In this document: positions 58,287 to 64,000 of the stretch, one piece after another
How positions within the stretch are numbered: position 1 is the stretch's first letter
Layout of the letters: each line of letters begins with the position of its first letter
Assembly (NCBI GenBank): GCA_941918925.1
Contig: OW799233.1
Location: 4,580,001-4,644,000 of the forward strand
Reading direction: 5' to 3'
Length of the DNA stretch: 64,000 nt
From: Phyto melanocephala
Lineage: Eukaryota; Arthropoda; Insecta; Diptera; Rhinophoridae
Made by a program: the position numbers and the translations under genes
Notes under the pieces: model-generated
Seen by the model: only the letters and a program-made list of their open reading frames with translations
Database searches by the model: none
What the model was told of the DNA's origin: nothing

Positions 58287-61200
58287 TTATTAATTTTATT
58301 TAAATTAAATTACTATTTAATTTAGGTATTTTAATAGTAGAAGATAATTTGGTAATAAAGAATTTGAACTGAACCAAATCGTCTTCTGTATTCAAGATCC
58401 AAGTGGAGGTCACTGGTGCGCTTTATTTGCCGACAACACTTGCATTTCTGGTGAATGGTGTCAATTGATATCGGTCACTAGAATGCATAATAATTAAATA
58501 TATGATATTGATGTCATAGTAAGTAGAATATAAGTAATTATGTAAACAAATAATTTTAAGTAGGGCAATTAGTTAACATAGAATAGGAGAAATAGAATAA
58601 GAATACACAAAATTAAAATAGTATATAAGTTGTTAAGATTTAAATAAAATTAGTTAGTGATAGGACTAACACAAAAGCTATTTGTTGTATTTTAATATAA
58701 TGTTTAAACACTTCGGCAATTGACTTTGCCATCTCTATAGAGCCGACTAAGTTTCTAAGGCTCTCTAATAAATTAAGAAACCTATGTTATCACACTTTTA
58801 TCACACACTTTTTCTTATACATTTATATCGTCATTAACTGTTATGTATTTTGAATTATTGATTTCAACTGTTATCACTTTTAACACTTCACAATGTTAAT
58901 ACCTGCCTATAATTAAAAATTTGAAAAATTCTTTATTATCGATAATAGTTGTAAGGGAATGTCCCACACATCCCCATAAAAGATATTTTTTTATACCTGC
59001 TCTACAAAATATTATTTAAAAAAATAAATATACGTGCCTAATAAGAATAACTATTAAAAGCATTTATCACAAAAATAAGTTTACAAAAATAAAATACAGG
59101 TACACAAAAAATACATGGCCCCCCAGGTATCAGGCTACCATCCAATTGTCAGAAGAAGCTGCCGAGGCCAGAAATAAGCCCTTCCGATTATAACTTACGA
59201 ATTAATCGAGGAATTTAGCAGAAGCGATACAAATCGAGATGTCTTGAATGAGTTATTTCTGAGCAGTGACCCTTTTTTAAGTTGCAGGCAGTACGTAAAA
59301 AGAACGGATTAATACACAAATTTTTTCATCAGAAACCATCACACTTCTTCTTCCTGACACCGATTAGGCAGCTAATAAGGATATACATACGACATAATAA
59401 TTATTGAGGAATTATTTTATTGAGGACAAAAATTTTTTTTGATGCGCAGTATACTTTTGTTGCGCAGTGAAATTTTTTTCAAAATCTGCCACTAGACTTT
59501 TTATATCATACTACACCTAAAACTATCAAAAAACTAAAACCTTTGATTCAAAAAACAAGTTTAATAATTTTGACCAGCTTTTCAGGCCAAATACTCCTCT
59601 GTGCGACTCTCAATATAAATATTTTATTTTAATTTTTATAACATATTGTTTTTACATTTAGTTTCAAGCGGGCTTTAACTTTACTACTTAAAAGTATGCA
59701 AAACTTAATAAAAAAAACATACAATTTAATAGTGTTTTTCGTGAAGCGAACAACAAAAAAAATCTTTTTCGAAAATTCGGCTTAAAAAAAATCGGTTTTT
59801 TTCAAATTTTATTCTAAAAAAAAAAAAAAAAAAGTGGAAGTGAACATTTTAAATCACTGTTTACGAGAAAATAAATAAAAAGTAGCAAAACATTGCAACA
59901 AATTTTTAAAGCACTTCATTATGTCACTCTCTACAATTTGTACTTTTTCAATTTATTTTTGATAACTTTTTTTTCCTATTTTTGTAATTTTTTCATTTAT
60001 TTTCAAATTTAAAACCTTTCACAATCATTTAAAAAAAATGATTCCTTTGCTTTGTATTTAAACTTAGCAATAGTAATTCATATAAAATATAATTAAATAT
60101 GGTAAAAGATTTAAAACAAATTTAATTAAAATCATTGTGTCACAAACAATGAAATAAATAAATATAATAAAAAAAAACCGTTTCTACTCACACGTAGAAT
60201 ATTGCGGCGTGTCTAAAACAAGCACACACCTTAATTTTCTCTCCAAAAATTATAACGTTAAAAAAATTTTATGTATTTATGTAGTCGGTCAAGACTGATC
60301 ACTTTTAACCCTTTAACGTATTATTCTTATATATAAAGATATTTTACTTGATTTATAAAAATGTGCCAAGACAATTTTCATACAATTTAAAAGAGAGATT
60401 TGTACGTGGAAACTATTTCTGTAAAAATTTACCTGTCTTAAGCTTAAGATGTGTTGCATTCACACCTTTCATTAAACGAATTTTTATTACAATTTCCTTT
60501 TTCGAGACCAACATATGTACTGAATTTAAGAACATTAAGGTATTTTTCTGAGTATGGTATTTACATAAAGGCTGCAAATAATATTAAAAAATTATTTTAA
60601 AAATGGCAAAATAGCAACCAGTTCTTAAATAAAAATGGTTTTTATAGAAACGTAGAAAATGGCCGTTATATTAAACTCTTAAAGTGATTCAAAGTCGTTA
60701 AGCATGCATATGTACGGATATCAAGCCTTAACCCCTAAAATAACGTAACTCACAAAAACCAATTTTTACAGAAGAAGATTTTTAAACGTTTGTTGTAATT
60801 AGTTTAGAATTTTTTGTATGAAAACTTAAATGTGTCTTGCCAATGATCTTATGCAACTTATAGATAAATTTAACCATAATTCTTCACATAAATTACTTTT
60901 GCCAGTTGCGTTAATTTTAAGCTAAATGTGAGCTCAAATATAACTTAACACACGGAAAAAATTTTAAAAAAGAAATTGTTTATTGTTTTTTCTTATTTCA
61001 TTTAACTAAGTCACATTCAGCACTTATTTTAATAACATCGTTCATTATTTTGCTTAAATTTGGAGTTAGAAGTTATTGACAAAAGAAATAAAAATTTTAA
61101 GTAAAATTTCTCAGTCTTATTTGAGTTAGACTCTAATTAACATATAAAACCAAGCGTTGGGAATTTTTGTTTTATCATTTGTTATTCCTTAGCAATTAGA

Positions 61201-61344
61201 AAACCATTTAATATAAATGCATACGGTTAATGTTATTTTTATCTTTCTTTATTTTTGTAATTAAATTAAAAAATATTGCTCAACTGTAAATTTTATTATG
61301 TTGATTAAATTAAATAAATAAAATAAGAAGAAGAAGAAAAAATT
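58287..61344. other. AT-rich non-coding stretch
   Basis: No gene is supported. The interval 58370-58720 is GC-richer at its left edge and could be an old LTR fragment, but no paired ends were found. Confidence 0.4.
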
Positions 61345-62540
61345 ATTATACCCTTTACCTGTGGTGATAGCTCTGTCATTACGTTTGTAATTTCTGCAAT
61401 ATTGATTTCCATAAAGTATATATTTTCTAAAAGCTTATGATTAGGGGAGTCGATTGAGCCTTGTCCTTCTGCCTGCCTGTGCGAGAGCTGGTTGAAATCC
61501 ACTTTTAGATAGCCCCACATGGTTTTTGATCTGTATGTGGTATTAATCTTTTCCAAGTATTCGAAAATGCATCACTGTTAAAATTCAGCACGTTCACCTC
61601 ATAATTTTCAGAGATATGAACAAATAAACATGACTTCTTCTGTTCTTTTCTATATTGTTACTAACATAAGTAACAGTTTGTAGCCCTACGTAAATTTATA
61701 GAGACATTTGTTACTATTTTAGATACGATGCGTCTCGAGGAAAATTCTTAAATAATTTTGGATAAATCGGTTAGTAAACGACAAAGTTATAGGCAAAAAT
61801 GACCTTGAAAAATATATATTTTGTTTAAATATATGAAATTATTAAAGCTTCTTATTAATTTTAAGACATTCTAAAGACACCAGAGTACAGACTATAGCCT
61901 CGAAAATTATCGGCGAGAAAAACTGCCAAACCGTTTTGAAACTAATTGAGATATCAGCACAAAAATACAAATAGTTTTGGTTTTTTTTTCAAACGAAATT
62001 GGATTTTTCTAGTTTTTGGACAGCAAAAAGAAACGACATGAATATCAAAAGAAGGTAATTGACCTAAGTCAATTATAAATAAAAAAATTAAAATTCTTGA
62101 AGGCCGCCACTACACACTGGCGTATAATTAATTTGTATATGGGACCAATGCTGTATTGTATTTAAAAATGTACCCACTTAATATTGATACCAATACAAAA
62201 GGAATTTTCCAGTAGATAATAGTAAATAAAGAAAAAGTTAATATTCAACATGGCGTCTGAAAAAAACTGCCTGACTGACATATGGTTCAAAAGTAGTAAT
62301 TACGACTTTGGTCTATTTAAAACCCACAATATGGGTATTAAAGGAAAGGGCTTCTTGACCAGTAGAATACAGTTAAGTATGAAAAATTTTAAATGAAACA
62401 TGAAGACTAAGAAAAATGACAGATAATGGTTTTATTAACACATTATTCCTAGAATACATCTAATTATGTAAAAATTAAAAATTAAAGATGGCGTCGGAAA
62501 TAATTATCCAAAATTTCAAAATTACGTATAACTTTAAATC
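61345..62540 (+). mobile_element. Long DINE-1-like variant with internal repeats (copy h)
   Basis: The 5' end is TTATACCCTTTACCTGTGG. A shortened CATAAAGTATATATTTTC block lies near 61411, and CTTGTCCTTCTGCCTGCCTG replaces the usual CCGTCTGTC run. Copy-b-like blocks (GAAATCCACTTTTAGATAGC, then AAATTCAGCACGTTCACC) follow. The downstream part carries ATATGGGTATTAAAGGAAAG near 62330 and two GGCGTC-type units (ATGGCGTCTGAAAAA near 62251, GATGGCGTCGGAAATAATT near 62488), which are shared with copy g. A 3' hairpin was not found, so the right limit is approximate. Confidence 0.5.
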
Positions 62541-62703
62541 TAAACTTAGCGACAACGTAATCACTAAACCTATACCACTCGGTTTATATCGGAAATAATT
62601 TTAAAAGAATATTCCTAAAAATGATTGCGGTTTAATTTGATTTGAATAATAAAATTAAATAAAAGCCAAAATAAAAATTATTCACATTGACATCTATCTA
62701 TCT

Positions 62704-63569
62704 TCTATATATATAAAAGTGAAACTCTGTGTGTGTGTGTGTGTGTTAGCTATAGACTCCGAAACTGTAAAGCCGATCGGGCTCAAACTTTGGTAAGTTG
62801 TTGTACACATACCAGGGAGTGTTTATGGGTGGAAAAAAGTGTGCGGGGTCACGCCCATAAGAAATTAGTTATCATTTTTAGCTACTTGCACTTGACCGAT
62901 TTTTCTGAAACTTTGCACACATATTAAGCTGTCATGACTAAAAAATTTCGTGATAAGAAAAGTGGGCGGGGCCACGCCCATAAAAAAGTTGTAATTTTCA
63001 GCTACTTGCACTGGACCAATTTTTCTGAAACTTTGCACACATAATGAGTTGTCACGACTTTATAATTTTGTGGTTAGAAAAGTGGGCAGGGCCACGCCCA
63101 TAAAAAAACAATTATAATTTTGAGGTACTTGAACTGGACGTTTTTTTCTGAAACTTTGCACACATATTGAGCTGTCATGACTAAAAAATTTCGTGATAAG
63201 AAAAGTGGGCGGCGCCACGCCCATAAGAAAGTTATAATTTTCAGCTACTTGCACTGTACTGATTATTCTGAAACTTTGCACACATATTGAGCTGTCAGGA
63301 CTTTACAATTTTGTGATTAGAAAAGTGGGCAGGGCCACGCCCATAAAAAAAGTGATAATTTGAGGTACTTACACTGGAACGGTTTTTCTGAAACTTTGCA
63401 CACATACTGAGCTCTCATGATTATACATTTTGGTGATTAGAAAAGTGGTCAGTGCCACTCCCATAAAAAAAATTATAATCTTGAGGTACTTGCACTTGAT
63501 ATTCAATTAAAATTCAGAATGCATTATGATTCATTAAGGGGCATAGCAACGCGCGCCGGGTTTGTCTAG
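62704..63569 (+). mobile_element. Helitron-like element with 121-bp tandem repeats, copy B
   Basis: It starts TCTATATATATAAAAGTGAA, has a (GT)n tract at about 62729-62747 and CTATAGACTCCGAAACTGTA, then units of about 120 bp. Each unit has the AAAAGTGGGCGGGGCCACGC core (inverse of copy A), GAAACTTTGCACACATATTG and GAGGTACTTGCACTGGA blocks. The 3' end is GCAACGCGCGCCGGGTTTG then CTAG, followed by T. The TC start, CTAG end and following T fit a Helitron. The unit number is similar to copy A. Non-coding. Confidence 0.7.
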
Positions 63570-64000
63570 TTTAATATATAAAAAAGTTCGAATAAAATAT
63601 TAATGTCTTATATATCTCATACTGATATTTTTTATTTTTTGATTCAATATTTTAACAAGCGAGGAGAAAAATTCTACATCAAAAGTTAATTTCAAAAAAT
63701 ATATCAGTTCCGTTATTTTCGCTGTTAAGGCTCGATATATTTATGTTGCTCTAGCTATGATTTTGCGTTGTATAGTAACAGTAAAACAGACACACACACA
63801 CTCTCGCAAACAGTCATTGCCCAGAGAAAAAACTTAAGCTGGTATGAGATTTTGGTTTAAATCAATTTAAAGTCACACTCATTCGTTTACTTTATGTGGA
63901 AAAATAATAAAAAGCATAGAAATCACATTTATAAAACCAATTTTAATTTCTTTTGTGAAACTATGATATTAGAAGAAAAAAAAACTAAGATAAACTAGAC
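63570..64000. other. AT-rich non-coding stretch
   Basis: Only an (AC)n tract near 63788-63801 is notable. Confidence 0.45.

Noticed and set aside
58370..58720. Possible solo LTR
   Set aside because: The GC-richer edge and a TATATAAG are suggestive, but I could not find TG...CA ends with a matching target duplication.

Overview
This looks like a window of animal, very probably higher-fly (schizophoran or calyptrate Diptera), nuclear DNA. It is strongly AT-rich, with long A/T runs, ATGT and GT microsatellites, and no bacterial-style gene packing. The strongest clue is a dispersed repeat that resembles the fly DINE-1/INE-1 (Helentron-associated) elements. Tc1/mariner, CACTA/Chapaev-like, hAT-like, Helitron-like, tRNA-SINE and LINE remnants fit the same picture. 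The species assignment is inference. I found no convincing host protein-coding gene, rRNA or true tRNA. Long stretches are plain AT-rich intergenic or intronic DNA, so what can be annotated is a record of mobile elements.

Layout: (1) 1.6-2.8 kb holds a broken Tc1/mariner-superfamily copy and a LINE 3' tail; 4.25-4.44 kb holds a tRNA-derived SINE. (2) 6.6-8.5 kb is a dead DD34D mariner on the minus strand, split by a 290-bp inverted-repeat MITE and by a DINE-1-like element. (3) 9-10.7 kb holds an LINE-like tail and a second DINE-1-like copy. (4) 13.77-16.57 kb is a complete CACTA/Chapaev-like transposon with 650-bp terminal inverted repeats and a frameshifted, intron-containing transposase. 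(5) 16.8-21.7 kb is a cluster of hAT-like MITEs (ends CAAGGC, two with perfect 8-bp target duplications), a DD37E transposase relic and a Helitron-like element made of 121-bp tandem repeats. (6) 25.05-25.96 kb is a 904-bp deletion derivative with perfect 31-bp terminal repeats. (7) 26-45 kb has LINE remnants, a 117-bp hairpin MITE, more DINE-1-like copies and an AT-rich terminal-repeat element. (8) 47-55 kb has DINE-1-like copies, one nested in a transposase relic and one nested in a terminal-repeat element. (9) 57.6-58.3 kb has a repeat insertion bounded by a perfect inverted duplication. (10) 61.3-63.6 kb has a long DINE-like copy and a second 121-bp array element.

The most interesting signal is a 48-nt motif present three times (28.9, 47.25 and 57.8 kb) that folds as a minimal type I hammerhead ribozyme: CUGAUGA, helix II, GAAA, a 2-bp helix III with a tetraloop, C17 and a 5-bp helix I. 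Hammerheads with such a tiny helix III are known from Penelope-like retroelements and retrozymes. These copies may therefore be fragments of such an element.
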